Below are positions 42,639 to 51,774 of a DNA stretch of 64,000 bases, piece after piece. The stretch is from M3007 sp964392655 (GTDB lineage Bacteria; Bacteroidota; Bacteroidia; Chitinophagales; Saprospiraceae). Where the stretch lies: positions 3,885 through 67,884 of the forward strand of contig CAYMQY010000003.1 in the NCBI GenBank assembly GCA_964392655.1, read 5' to 3'. The notes under the pieces are model-generated. The model did no database searches, had not been told where the DNA came from, and saw only the letters and a program-made list of their open reading frames with translations. The position numbers and the translations under genes are program-made. Position 1 is the first letter of the stretch. Each line of letters opens with the position of its first letter.

Positions 42639-45600
42639 TTACTTCACTACTGCCAGCCTGCGAACGCCGGATTCTGCTCCCGACCGGAAGTGAACCATGT
42701 AGATACCTCCGGGCAGTTCGCTGCAATCGAGACGGACAACAGCCTGCTGAGTTGTAGGCAGCGTTTTCACCACACGTCCTGCAGCATCGGCGACTATCAC
42801 CTGCATGTCGGAAGCGGGTAATTCGCTGAACACAATCTGTGCAACACCATTAGTCGGGTTGGGGCGCAGCACTGCGCCGCGCAACCAAACCGGCTCCACA
42901 GCACTGGAGGTATTGTCCACCACGATGCCTTCGTTGGCCAAGACGCAACCATTAGCGTCCTTGATTTCCACAAAATAGGTGCCCGCAAACAGGCCGGACA
43001 AGTCTTCGGTGTTACCGATATTCTGACCGGCTGCATTCGTCCAGTTAAACGTATACGGCCCGGAACCACCTGTGACGGTGATGTCTATGGCCCCAACGCC
43101 CTGGTTGTTTTGGTCGTTGGTAACGACCGGCAGCCCGGTTTGTATCGGAGTGGAAATTGTTACCACAAACGAGCAAGTGCCGGAGTTGCCGCTACCATCG
43201 GTATACGTGTAGGTCTGCACGGTTTCGCCAAGCGGGAATTCCGAACCGCTGGCCAAACCCTCCACGAGTTTCCACTCGCCGTTGTTTTCGGTCAGGCAGT
43301 TGTCCTGTGCTACGGGAGCGTTGTACGATACGGTATTGTCGTACCAGCAGCGGGCGATATTGGCCGGGCATGTGACCGTCGGCGGTGTGTTGTCTACAAT
43401 TTTGACCGAAATGGTCGTAATTGCGGTATTTCCGTTGTTGTCAGTAGCCGTGATCGTCACGGCATGTTCGCCGATGTCCGAACAGTCGAACGTGTTGGGT
43501 TCGATCACAACACCCGCCACAGCGCAGTTGTCGGTCGCGCTTGCGCCGAGTGATTGCATGGTGGCAATCGTGGAGCCGCTTGCCCCGAGTTCAAGCGTAG
43601 CGTTTTGAGCGGCAATTTGCGGCGCTACATTGTCGGCCACCGTCAGCGTGTAGGATGCCGAACTGGAGCAACCGTTACCATCCGTAAGAACCAGGGAATA
43701 CATACCGGGCAACAAGTTGGCGATGTTGTTGGTATTTGCTCCGTTGCTCCAGGCGTAGGAGTAGTTGCCGGCGCCACCGATTGCGTTGGTTTCAATGCTT
43801 CCCGATGGCTCTTCTGCACAAGCCGGGTGGTTAACTTCGGAAGCGATCTCCAGCAGCGTCGGTTCTGTAACTGTACCTTCTACAATTACGCCACAACCGT
43901 TTGCATCAGTCACGGAAGCGGTGTAGGTGCCGGGGGCAAGTCCCTGTATGGATGGCGTTGTTTCGCCGTTGCTCCAGTTGTATGTGTACGGCTCGGCGCC
44001 GCCGCTCAGGTTGACGGACACAGTGCCGTTATTTTGCCCAAAGCAAACGACAGGAGTGGCGGCTGGTTGCGCCAAAACGGCGCAGTTGAACGCGTTTACG
44101 ACGACGATTTGCACATCGGTACAGCCGTTTTCATCCTGTACTGTGACGGTGTAGGTTGCCGGGGCCAGATTGGTTATTGTTTGTGAAGTTTCGCCGTTGC
44201 TCCAGGTATAGGAATATGTGCCCACACCACCAGCAGGCACTGCAGTTGCAGTACCGTCGTTTGCGCCCAATGCGGTTTCACCGGTAGCCGTTGCATTGGC
44301 TTCCAGTTGCGTCGGTTCTACAATCGTAACCTGCTGAACATCCGCACAGTTGGAATTATCCACGACTTCCACGGTGTAGGTGCCGGGAGCCAGATCGGCG
44401 ATGTTGGCCGTATTGGCGCCATTGCTCCAGGTAAATGTCACGGGGTCGTTCGCGCCTGCGAGGTTTACATTTGCCGTACCATTGTTTGCTCCAAAACAAG
44501 TGATGTTGGTGCTCGAAGCAGTCGCTTCAATGGTGCAATTGAAGGCATTGACGATGACTGTTTGCTGGGCGGTACATCCGTTTTCGTCGGTCACCATCAC
44601 GGTGTAATTGCCGGGAGCCAATCCAACGATCGTTTGTATCGTTTCGCCGGTACTCCAGGAATAGGCAAAATCGCCGGTGCCGCCTGAGGGATTTGCCGTG
44701 GCCGTGCCGTCGTTCACATTTGCAGCAGACTGCGCTGTGGCAGAAGCGTTGGGTGCTACAGCAGCAGGTTCGGTGATCTCCACCGATGCTGTGGCCGTGC
44801 AATCGTCGCCATCCGTAACAACCACAGTGTATGTCCCTGCTACAAGGTTCGAGACTGTCGAACTCGTTTCTCCATTGCTCCACAGATATTCGTAACTGGA
44901 GTTGCCGCCCGCAGGCAATGCCGAAGCGGCACCATTACCTCCACCATTGCACAGTACATGGAGTACATCCTCAAAAGTGGCGGAAACCGGGGCATTCTGG
45001 ATTACCGTCGTGGATGTTGTTGAAGTACAACCGTTGTCCGTGTCGGTCACCAATATTGTGTAGGCTCCTGCGGCGTCCACGGTCGGAGTGGTTGTGTTGG
45101 CGCCGGAGACAATATTGCCCTCAACCGTAGTCCAGGAATATGTCATGTTTGCTCCTTGAGAAGAGCCGGTACCATCCAGCACCATTTCATTGACGTTGCA
45201 ATTCAGATTTCCCGGCGTGGTAGCAGCGGCGGTTGGCGCCGTGGTATTTTCGCCTACCACAGCCGACGCCGTGGAGGTACAACCATTAATTGTGTCCGTG
45301 GTGATCAGGCTGTAGGTGCCCGTTGCCGAAACGGATGGATTTTGCAGGTCGCTTTCAAAATTGTTGGGGCCGGTCCAGGCGTAAGTGGCATCATTGGAGG
45401 TGGCATCACCCTGCAGCACGATGGTCGTCAGCGTGCAGGTGATCGTACCACCGTCGGCATCGGCGCCGGGAGGCGTGGTGTTGGATGCAACCGTTGCGAT
45501 GGAGGTGTTCGTGCAACCGGTGTTGGGATCGCTCACCACAAGCAGGTATTCGCCGGACGTTGCCACGGTCGGGTTTTGTTCGGAAGATTCGTAGTTGTTC

Positions 45601-47210
45601 GGACCTGTCCATTCAAACTCGGGGTCATTGGCATTCGTTGTTGCGCTCAGGGCAACCGAGTTTGTAACGCAAGTCAGCGTACCTCCTGTGGTTTGAGCAG
45701 TCGGCGGCACATTATTACCTGTCACAGCCGTCATGTCGCTTTGGGTGCAACCATTAGTAGTATTGGTAACGACGAGTGTATAATCGCCGGACGCGTCCAC
45801 CAAGGGTGTAAGCGAATTTGCCCCGGAGACAATGTGTCCGCCGTTGGAGGCCGTCCACAGGTAAGTGATGTTGTTTCCTGCCGATCCACTACCTTCGAGT
45901 TGGGTAGTCGGAACCGAGCAAGTCACGGTCATGGCTGGTCCGGCTTCAGAAGACGGCAATGTCACATTTGCTGTGGCTATAACCGTAGAAAAGCCCGAAC
46001 AAGTGGTTACTGCATCGGAGACTTGAACGGTGTAATTACCTGCAGCATTTATCGTCGGCGTGGGGGTATTTGCCCCGGAAACAATATTTCCACCGTTGTA
46101 CGTCGTCCAGGAGTAGTTGTAATCGCCACTGTAGCCACCTGATGCCGAAACGCTCAACTGGATATTTGGTGTAGCGCATGTAACTACTCCAGGGGGCGCA
46201 ATCGAAGCAACCGGATACGAAGCCGGCGCCAGTACAGTGTTCAAGGTTTTGGTACAACCACTGTTGTCAACAACTGTGCAGGTGTAAGAACCGGCATTTA
46301 AGCCCTGAATCGAGTTGCTGGACATACCGTTGTTCCAGTTAAAATTCAGATCTCCCCAACCGCCATTTCCTTCCACTTCGATACTTCCAAAAACACCGTT
46401 GCACCCGACGGGAGTCGTGCCAACCAGGGTGAGATCCAGTGGGGACGGAGGGTCTTCCACTGTTATGTCACCTGTTTCTCCGGTCCAGCCTTGAGCATTG
46501 GTAATGGTGCAGGAGTATGTGCCTGCAGGAATATTGGTCAAATCCTGTGAATGCAACCCGTTTGACCAATTGTAGGTGTATGGGCCGGTGCCGCCGGATA
46601 CGGAGATATCAATGGAACCGGTATTGCTGCCGTAGCAAATGGTGTTGTTTACATTATTGACAAGAGCTGTTACGACTAACGGCGGGCAGTTTGCTTCGCG
46701 AGCCGCCCAAAGCCCGGAGGGGCCTTGCTGACCAGCCTCATAAATTTTCTTGTCTGCCGGACAGATCATGTAAATCGTAGGATAATAGGCGACCTGATAC
46801 AAGGATCGGATCGAGCAGTTATCTACCAATGGGTACGTGACACCATTCGCCCAGTTTCCCTGATTGTTGGGGTCGTTACAACCCGGTGAGGCGGTAATAC
46901 ATTGGGTGTTTGTCTGGCAATCGCCTTCGATCCCGAAAACAAAAGCCTCCCCTGTGCCGGAAGGGCCGTATTGTTCCCACAGCTCTTGCAAGGCATGTGT
47001 GCTGTGGTAGTTCCAGCAAGGGCCGCACCAGGTGGCAAAAAAGTCAATGTAAACGGTGTAGCCCGAATCCAGCAAATTGTACAGGTTGTACGATTGCCCG
47101 GTTATACTTACGGCCGTAAAATTCGGTGCGACACTGCCGTTCGCCATTTGCGCACCGGCATTGAAATGAATGGTAAATGCAAGGAACAGAAGCAGTACTG
47201 ATTGTTTCAT
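42639..47210 (-). CDS. Giant secreted protein: thioredoxin-like domain, PKD/SprB repeats, HYR-like module, T9SS type A signal
   Basis: 1523 residues with a signal peptide (SVLLLFLAFTIHFNAGAQ). Residues about 25-180 are a thioredoxin-like domain with the redox pair Cys62-Cys65 in FFATWCGPCW. Residues 185-300 hold two SprB-like repeats (YNWSNGLHSQDLTNIPAGTYSCTITNA). Residues 330-770 are a run of Ig/PKD-like modules with the recurring phrase 'YxWTxxxGxIVSGANTxTPxVDAAGxYTxxVTD'. From about 780 to 1200 SprB-like repeats follow ('YSWSNGETxxTIxxLAPGTYTVxVTDxNGC'), then a HYR-like module (TPPTVTCPANIARCW). The final 80 residues (LRPNPTNGVAQIVFSELP...GGIYMVHFRSG) are a type A T9SS domain. It is probably a surface or released protein; the thioredoxin part may act on disulfides outside the cell. 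The terminator at 42544-42580 ends it. Confidence 0.88.
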   Translation of the reverse strand: MKQSVLLLFLAFTIHFNAGAQMANGSVAPNFTAVSITGQSYNLYNLLDSGYTVYIDFFATWCGPCWNYHSTHALQELWEQYGPSGTGEAFVFGIEGDCQTNTQCITASPGCNDPNNQGNWANGVTYPLVDNCSIRSLYQVAYYPTIYMICPADKKIYEAGQQGPSGLWAAREANCPPLVVTALVNNVNNTICYGSNTGSIDISVSGGTGPYTYNWSNGLHSQDLTNIPAGTYSCTITNAQGWTGETGDITVEDPPSPLDLTLVGTTPVGCNGVFGSIEVEGNGGWGDLNFNWNNGMSSNSIQGLNAGSYTCTVVDNSGCTKTLNTVLAPASYPVASIAPPGVVTCATPNIQLSVSASGGYSGDYNYSWTTYNGGNIVSGANTPTPTINAAGNYTVQVSDAVTTCSGFSTVIATANVTLPSSEAGPAMTVTCSVPTTQLEGSGSAGNNITYLWTASNGGHIVSGANSLTPLVDASGDYTLVVTNTTNGCTQSDMTAVTGNNVPPTAQTTGGTLTCVTNSVALSATTNANDPEFEWTGPNNYESSEQNPTVATSGEYLLVVSDPNTGCTNTSIATVASNTTPPGADADGGTITCTLTTIVLQGDATSNDATYAWTGPNNFESDLQNPSVSATGTYSLITTDTINGCTSTASAVVGENTTAPTAAATTPGNLNCNVNEMVLDGTGSSQGANMTYSWTTVEGNIVSGANTTTPTVDAAGAYTILVTDTDNGCTSTTSTTVIQNAPVSATFEDVLHVLCNGGGNGAASALPAGGNSSYEYLWSNGETSSTVSNLVAGTYTVVVTDGDDCTATASVEITEPAAVAPNASATAQSAANVNDGTATANPSGGTGDFAYSWSTGETIQTIVGLAPGNYTVMVTDENGCTAQQTVIVNAFNCTIEATASSTNITCFGANNGTANVNLAGANDPVTFTWSNGANTANIADLAPGTYTVEVVDNSNCADVQQVTIVEPTQLEANATATGETALGANDGTATAVPAGGVGTYSYTWSNGETSQTITNLAPATYTVTVQDENGCTDVQIVVVNAFNCAVLAQPAATPVVCFGQNNGTVSVNLSGGAEPYTYNWSNGETTPSIQGLAPGTYTASVTDANGCGVIVEGTVTEPTLLEIASEVNHPACAEEPSGSIETNAIGGAGNYSYAWSNGANTNNIANLLPGMYSLVLTDGNGCSSSASYTLTVADNVAPQIAAQNATLELGASGSTIATMQSLGASATDNCAVAGVVIEPNTFDCSDIGEHAVTITATDNNGNTAITTISVKIVDNTPPTVTCPANIARCWYDNTVSYNAPVAQDNCLTENNGEWKLVEGLASGSEFPLGETVQTYTYTDGSGNSGTCSFVVTISTPIQTGLPVVTNDQNNQGVGAIDITVTGGSGPYTFNWTNAAGQNIGNTEDLSGLFAGTYFVEIKDANGCVLANEGIVVDNTSSAVEPVWLRGAVLRPNPTNGVAQIVFSELPASDMQVIVADAAGRVVKTLPTTQQAVVRLDCSELPGGIYMVHFRSGAESGVRRLAVVK

Positions 47211-47367
47211 AAGCGGGAAAATTTTGTTTGAGCAGTAAAAAGCGGCGAAAGATCAACAATAAAGCAACAAGGTTCAGCATATTTTTTGCTTTTTTTTCAT
47301 TATTGACATTTCGAGGTTATTAAAACCCGGGAAGCCCGAGGTTTAGGCAAAATTTTTTCGGGCAGGG

Positions 47368-49929
47368 TTATTTCGGCACCCGGTATGCACAAATACTCGC
47401 GCCGTTGCCTGCAAACAGGATACTGCTTTTCCGATCTGAAGCCATCTGGTACAGAGAAAAAGGCGTAGTGCCTGCTAAAGGGAAACCGGCAAGCATTTTT
47501 CCCGCACTATTCACCAAATAAATTTGCCGTTTGCTTCGGTTGAGCGTGCCGAACAACCCTGGAGACCCTGTAGCGAACAACGTGTCCTGGGTTTCCGAAA
47601 AAACAAGCGTGGCTTTTTTCAACAAAGCGTCCTGACCGTATCCGGAAAAAACAAGTGAACGGCCACTCAATACCGCAAAATCCTGAAGATGTCCGGAAGA
47701 TGTGCCGTCAATTACCAGCCAATGCCTGTTTCCGCCGTTGCCAAGATCGAATTGAGTCACCTGGCCTGTTAAATTGCAGCAGTAGGCCTTGCCGGAGGCG
47801 TCCATACAGATGATTCGTTGATTTTCAGGGCGGATTTCAAACTGAGGCGGATTTGCAGAGAAGTCTCCATCAAACTTCATAGGCGCCAAAAGCGGTACAC
47901 CAATGCGGTTGAATACGGATAATTGTCCATCCCTGCCGAGCACAGCCAGGTAGTCTTTTGTCTCGCTTTTGAAATGAATGAGCGGATGCCGCACCTGCCC
48001 GACGCCGCTTTGGGGGTTCCAGCCGGTAAGCGGTCGTCCATACTGATCAAACCCATACAGGTTGCCGTTTTCACAAGCGACAAAAAGGCCGTATTTATGA
48101 TCGTCATTAAAATCCACCGCAGTTACACCGTTCGTGGCCGGAGATTTCAAATGCAGGGGATAGCCGGCTATCTCCCGTCCTTCGGAATCAAGAATCCACA
48201 AATCGGTGGCGGTATTGAACAGATAACACACGCCACCATTGCCGAAAAAATCAATGCCGCGCACTTCCGACTGAATCGGTTTGTCCAATTTCTTGCGCCA
48301 GAGCAGATTGCCGCTGACTGTCAGGCAATGCAGGTAGAACTGATCATCCTGTATCAAAAGTGTAGATTCTTTGTCAGGTTGCGTAGCAGGCACTAAATAC
48401 GGTTGCGTAATTGCCTGGCCGTTCAGCGGTGTTTTCCACAAAATGCCGGCAACAGGTATCTGAGCGCTACTTGAGTAGTTCACTAAATTGCCTGTTCCGT
48501 TTTCGCTCAAATCCAGCCCAAACAGCCCTGAATTCTGAAGTAGCATAATATCCGACTGCAAGGCATCTGCAACGTCAGGATTGAGTAATTGCGTGGCAAT
48601 CATGGAGGTAAACGCTGCATTGAAAAACAAAAACCTGTCGGATAACGTGGGCATTTGCTTGTCCAGCAGTAAAAAATCGGGCTGGTTTGCCAGCGTTTGA
48701 TTCACGATGTATTTGTCAATCCAAAGCTCCAATGCAGCAGGATTGGCGCCAAAAACGGCATACCCGTCAAGCAGCACGCATACCGGGTTTTGAAAGTCTG
48801 CCCCCCCTTCTTGCAGCAAGGGCTCCAGCAGGGAGCGACTGAAAAACTGACTAATTTCAAAGGTTTGGTACGCATACCGTTGCAAAAGTCCGGCTCGCTC
48901 GCCGTACGCCATCAGGCTTTTTTGGGCTACCGCCGCATCCCGAATGGAGCAGACCCAAAATCTGTCGTCGCGGATACCCGGCGAGTACGGCTCGGTGAGT
49001 ACCCATGCGGCTTCTTTTCCTGCCCATGAGTTGACAAAACGCTGAAAATCGGAGTCGTTGGCGCCGTTTCGGGTAAATGCGCCAAGCGCCCCCGGCTGCT
49101 GTGTGCTCGTCCAGGCCAGCAGGGCGGTATTATCCGGCAATATCCCGGCTATATCGGTGTGTGGCAATTGTCCGCCGTCCACTTTATCAGGCGAGCGTTG
49201 CGGTGGCGCCGCTATTGCCCAGCGCTTTCCATCAAAACCAAGTACCAGCGCAGTGTACTGCCCGACAAACCGTCCGGGTAAATAATCCCATCCGGGAGCC
49301 AACTGCCCCCGCAGTCGTTCGGCCAGCGTCCCGGGATGCAAAACGGCTCGAACAGGCGCCTGCACCCGGGCTGCTTGTTCCTGCCACCAGGAATCGCGTT
49401 TGCCGGTTTGAACCAGCGCATCCTCGACCAGATAGGAATGCCGCGACAGGAGTACCAGATTTCGCGAAACGGCAACAGCAAAGCGGCTTTTGCCGGGTGT
49501 TTCCACCGTGACAATCTCGTGCCCCCGGAAGGTAAACGAAGCGATTTTTGATGTTCCGGTTACCGTTTCAAACAGCCGGTGAGCAGCGGATCGGCTACCC
49601 AAATCCAGCACGAGGAGCGGGTGCAGGCTGTCGTTGGGATTCAGGCTGAACGCCGCAGCAAGGGTAATGTCCGGGTTTTCAGCACTGCCCGGAAGTAATG
49701 CAAGCGCCTGCCCAAGATCGGAAGCAAGCACCCGGATCACACTCAGGTGGGCAAATCCCCCGGCTTTCCCCGAAGCGATTGTTTTCAAATGATCTGTTCC
49801 CGATAACGTCAGGACGAGCGCCGATTGCCCCGGCACCGCATGGTACACCTCGTAACCCCGCCAGACAAAAAACCAAAGCGACAGCCCGGCAAACACAAAC
49901 AACACCGGCGCAACAATGCGCCAACTCAT
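47368..49929 (-). CDS. DUF3352-like protein with C-terminal beta-propeller-like region
   Basis: 853 residues from ATG at 49929 (a GTG at 49950 adds seven residues). An N-terminal membrane helix (IVAPVLFVFAGLSLWFFVW) anchors a large periplasmic part. Residues about 25-460 (PGQSALVLTLSGTDHL, ALVLGFDGKRWAIA, DNTALLAWTSTQQPGAL) resemble DUF3352-type domains. Residues about 520-853 have repeats of the type 'LLIQDDQFYLHCLTVSGNLLWRKKLDKPI', 'YGLFVACENGNLYGFDQYGRPLTGW' and 'DYLAVLGRDGQLSVFNRIGVPLLAPM', i.e. a PQQ/WD-like propeller. No function is known. It is divergent from the DUF423 gene. Confidence 0.65.
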   Translation of the reverse strand: MSWRIVAPVLFVFAGLSLWFFVWRGYEVYHAVPGQSALVLTLSGTDHLKTIASGKAGGFAHLSVIRVLASDLGQALALLPGSAENPDITLAAAFSLNPNDSLHPLLVLDLGSRSAAHRLFETVTGTSKIASFTFRGHEIVTVETPGKSRFAVAVSRNLVLLSRHSYLVEDALVQTGKRDSWWQEQAARVQAPVRAVLHPGTLAERLRGQLAPGWDYLPGRFVGQYTALVLGFDGKRWAIAAPPQRSPDKVDGGQLPHTDIAGILPDNTALLAWTSTQQPGALGAFTRNGANDSDFQRFVNSWAGKEAAWVLTEPYSPGIRDDRFWVCSIRDAAVAQKSLMAYGERAGLLQRYAYQTFEISQFFSRSLLEPLLQEGGADFQNPVCVLLDGYAVFGANPAALELWIDKYIVNQTLANQPDFLLLDKQMPTLSDRFLFFNAAFTSMIATQLLNPDVADALQSDIMLLQNSGLFGLDLSENGTGNLVNYSSSAQIPVAGILWKTPLNGQAITQPYLVPATQPDKESTLLIQDDQFYLHCLTVSGNLLWRKKLDKPIQSEVRGIDFFGNGGVCYLFNTATDLWILDSEGREIAGYPLHLKSPATNGVTAVDFNDDHKYGLFVACENGNLYGFDQYGRPLTGWNPQSGVGQVRHPLIHFKSETKDYLAVLGRDGQLSVFNRIGVPLLAPMKFDGDFSANPPQFEIRPENQRIICMDASGKAYCCNLTGQVTQFDLGNGGNRHWLVIDGTSSGHLQDFAVLSGRSLVFSGYGQDALLKKATLVFSETQDTLFATGSPGLFGTLNRSKRQIYLVNSAGKMLAGFPLAGTTPFSLYQMASDRKSSILFAGNGASICAYRVPK

Positions 49930-50045
49930 ACGCCTGAAAAAATTGGACACAAATAAAGATTTAGCGCTGCAATGTTACCAAAGAGTTTTTCACTGACCAT
50001 TTTTGCGGCGTAAAATCTGATCTTAACCCAGCAACTTGTCCTGCC

Positions 50046-50432
50046 ATGCACCAACAAATTTATCGTCGGGCTGCACTTTTCGGTGCGCTTGCCGTCGCCC
50101 TCGGCGCATTCGGGGCACACGGGCTGAAGCCCCACCTCGATGCCTACCAACTCGGCATTTACGAGAAAGCCGTTTTTTATCAGTTTGTGCATACCCTCGC
50201 ACTGTTCGGAGTCGGCTTGATGATGGAACGCCGGGGCGCCCCCGACAAACCGCTGAACTGGAGCGCCTGGTTGTTCACAGCAGGCATTGCCTGTTTTTCA
50301 GGTTCGCTGTACCTGCTGGCCTGCCGGCATCTATTGCCGTTTCCCGTGGGTTGGGCAGGGCCGGTCACGCCGTTGGGCGGGTTGTGTTTCATAGGTGGCT
50401 GGACTGGAATTTTCGTCTCTACTCGTCGGTGA
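50046..50432 (+). CDS. DUF423 family small membrane protein
   Basis: 128 residues with four hydrophobic helices. RAALFGALAVALGAFGAHGLKPHLDAYQLGIYEKAVFYQFVHTLALF and PVTPLGGLCFIGGW are the family signatures of DUF423 (YgdD-like). The function is unknown. It converges with the deacetylase gene, with 9 bases between stops. Confidence 0.9.
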   Translation: MHQQIYRRAALFGALAVALGAFGAHGLKPHLDAYQLGIYEKAVFYQFVHTLALFGVGLMMERRGAPDKPLNWSAWLFTAGIACFSGSLYLLACRHLLPFPVGWAGPVTPLGGLCFIGGWTGIFVSTRR

Positions 50433-50441
50433 CTGTCAGTG

Positions 50442-51770
50442 TTATGCGCACACGAAAGTTTCGTAAACCCGGCGCCAATCGTTCCAAAAAAACGTGTTCC
50501 AGGACGAATTGTGCCACAGCAGCACAAACTCGCCGCCATGTTTTTCCACCTGCCGACGCAGAAGAACCAAGCGTTCCAGGGCCTGTTCGGGCGTGTACTT
50601 TCGGTACTGCGCCAACGTAACATCCATGGCGATGAGCGGTTTTTCGCGCAAAGGCAGGATTTCACGTGTCAGAAAATTGAAGACCGGAAAATCGCGGCAC
50701 ATTCCGCAACGGAAACCCTCCGCCTCCGGATAGCCGAGGGTGCTGTCCCAGGCCATGCCCGAATCCGACCAGCGTTGCCAGGTTTCGGGCGGCGAAAAAC
50801 AGAGGTAGTGCTGTCGCCCGGTCACAACAGGCAGCGGACATAGGCGCCGCAAGGATTCCAGTTCATGCGCAAAAACTACCGCGTCACTGTTCGCTTCCCG
50901 CGATGGGTGAAAACCCAGGACATGCCCGCGTTCTGCGATTTTTTGGATCAAATTCTTCACAAACGGATGCTGCAACGAATACGGGCAGTCTGCTGTACGG
51001 GGCCGGTCTCCCATGAAATTGAAGTGCGACACCAGCCCGTTTTCTTCGGAAAAATCCATCCAGGCATCGAAAATGTCGAATGGGTCTTGGGGATTAAAAA
51101 TATGGTTGCGAAGCCACCAGGCCGTTTCGCGGATATTTTTTCGCTGAAACAAACTTCCGCCAAGGGTGCGCAAACGGTCGGCTGCCGACCACCACAGGCG
51201 CGGGTGATCCACATCGTGCGACAGGTGGAGCCGCACTTTTCGGTCGGGTTCGGGCACTGGGTATCCGAGCCGAACAAGCGCCTGCCGGAGCAGATCCGCG
51301 TACTCGTGCACCACCGGCCGCTCAAGAAAACCTGCCCGCTCGGCCAGTGCCGCCGCCGCCGGAAAACGCCCGAAGGCGTCGCGTTCGGGCCGGACAAATT
51401 CTTCCCAGCGGGTGAGCATAAAAAACGCCGAGGCGAAGAGGTCCAGCCCACAGGTTATTTCCCCATCCGATGCTGCAAAAAAAGGCCTCCCGTACGCGCA
51501 AACGAGGTCGTCGTCCGGCGCGTACGGGTGCGGCATTCGCACGGCATTGTCGGGCACAAGTGTGGCACTCAGGCCGGTCGTTTCGGATATTTTGTTCCAA
51601 AAATGATCCTCCACCGTCAGCACAGCACCGTTGGGTAACTCGATGCGGAAGTGCTCTTTGCCGGGTCGGATGCGTATTTCCCATGCCACACCCAGCAACT
51701 CGCCCAACAGGACGGTGCAGGCGTAGCGTTTTTCTGCCAGAAACGACGGCGACGTGATGACGACGAGCAT
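50442..51770 (-). CDS. Polysaccharide deacetylase-like protein
   Basis: 442 residues. The first 190 form an N-terminal domain found in front of NodB-like domains in Bacteroidota (TVEDHFWNKIS, EITCGLDLFASAFFMLTRWEE). The NodB-type part begins at LHLSHDVDHPRLWW, where D-V-D supplies the metal aspartate, and continues with FNFMGDRP, GHVLGFHPSREA and a late FVLLWHNSSWNT. It would remove acetyl groups from a surface polysaccharide, although the spacing of motifs is atypical. It starts 4 bases after the RibF-glycosyltransferase gene, so the two are co-transcribed. Confidence 0.82.
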   Translation of the reverse strand: MLVVITSPSFLAEKRYACTVLLGELLGVAWEIRIRPGKEHFRIELPNGAVLTVEDHFWNKISETTGLSATLVPDNAVRMPHPYAPDDDLVCAYGRPFFAASDGEITCGLDLFASAFFMLTRWEEFVRPERDAFGRFPAAAALAERAGFLERPVVHEYADLLRQALVRLGYPVPEPDRKVRLHLSHDVDHPRLWWSAADRLRTLGGSLFQRKNIRETAWWLRNHIFNPQDPFDIFDAWMDFSEENGLVSHFNFMGDRPRTADCPYSLQHPFVKNLIQKIAERGHVLGFHPSREANSDAVVFAHELESLRRLCPLPVVTGRQHYLCFSPPETWQRWSDSGMAWDSTLGYPEAEGFRCGMCRDFPVFNFLTREILPLREKPLIAMDVTLAQYRKYTPEQALERLVLLRRQVEKHGGEFVLLWHNSSWNTFFWNDWRRVYETFVCA

Positions 51771-51774
51771 GGTG

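Noticed and set aside
45156..46142. 328-codon frame on the plus strand opposite the large thioredoxin/SprB protein
   Set aside because: No motif, and the repeated Arg/Cys/Gly pattern mirrors the repeat units on the other strand.
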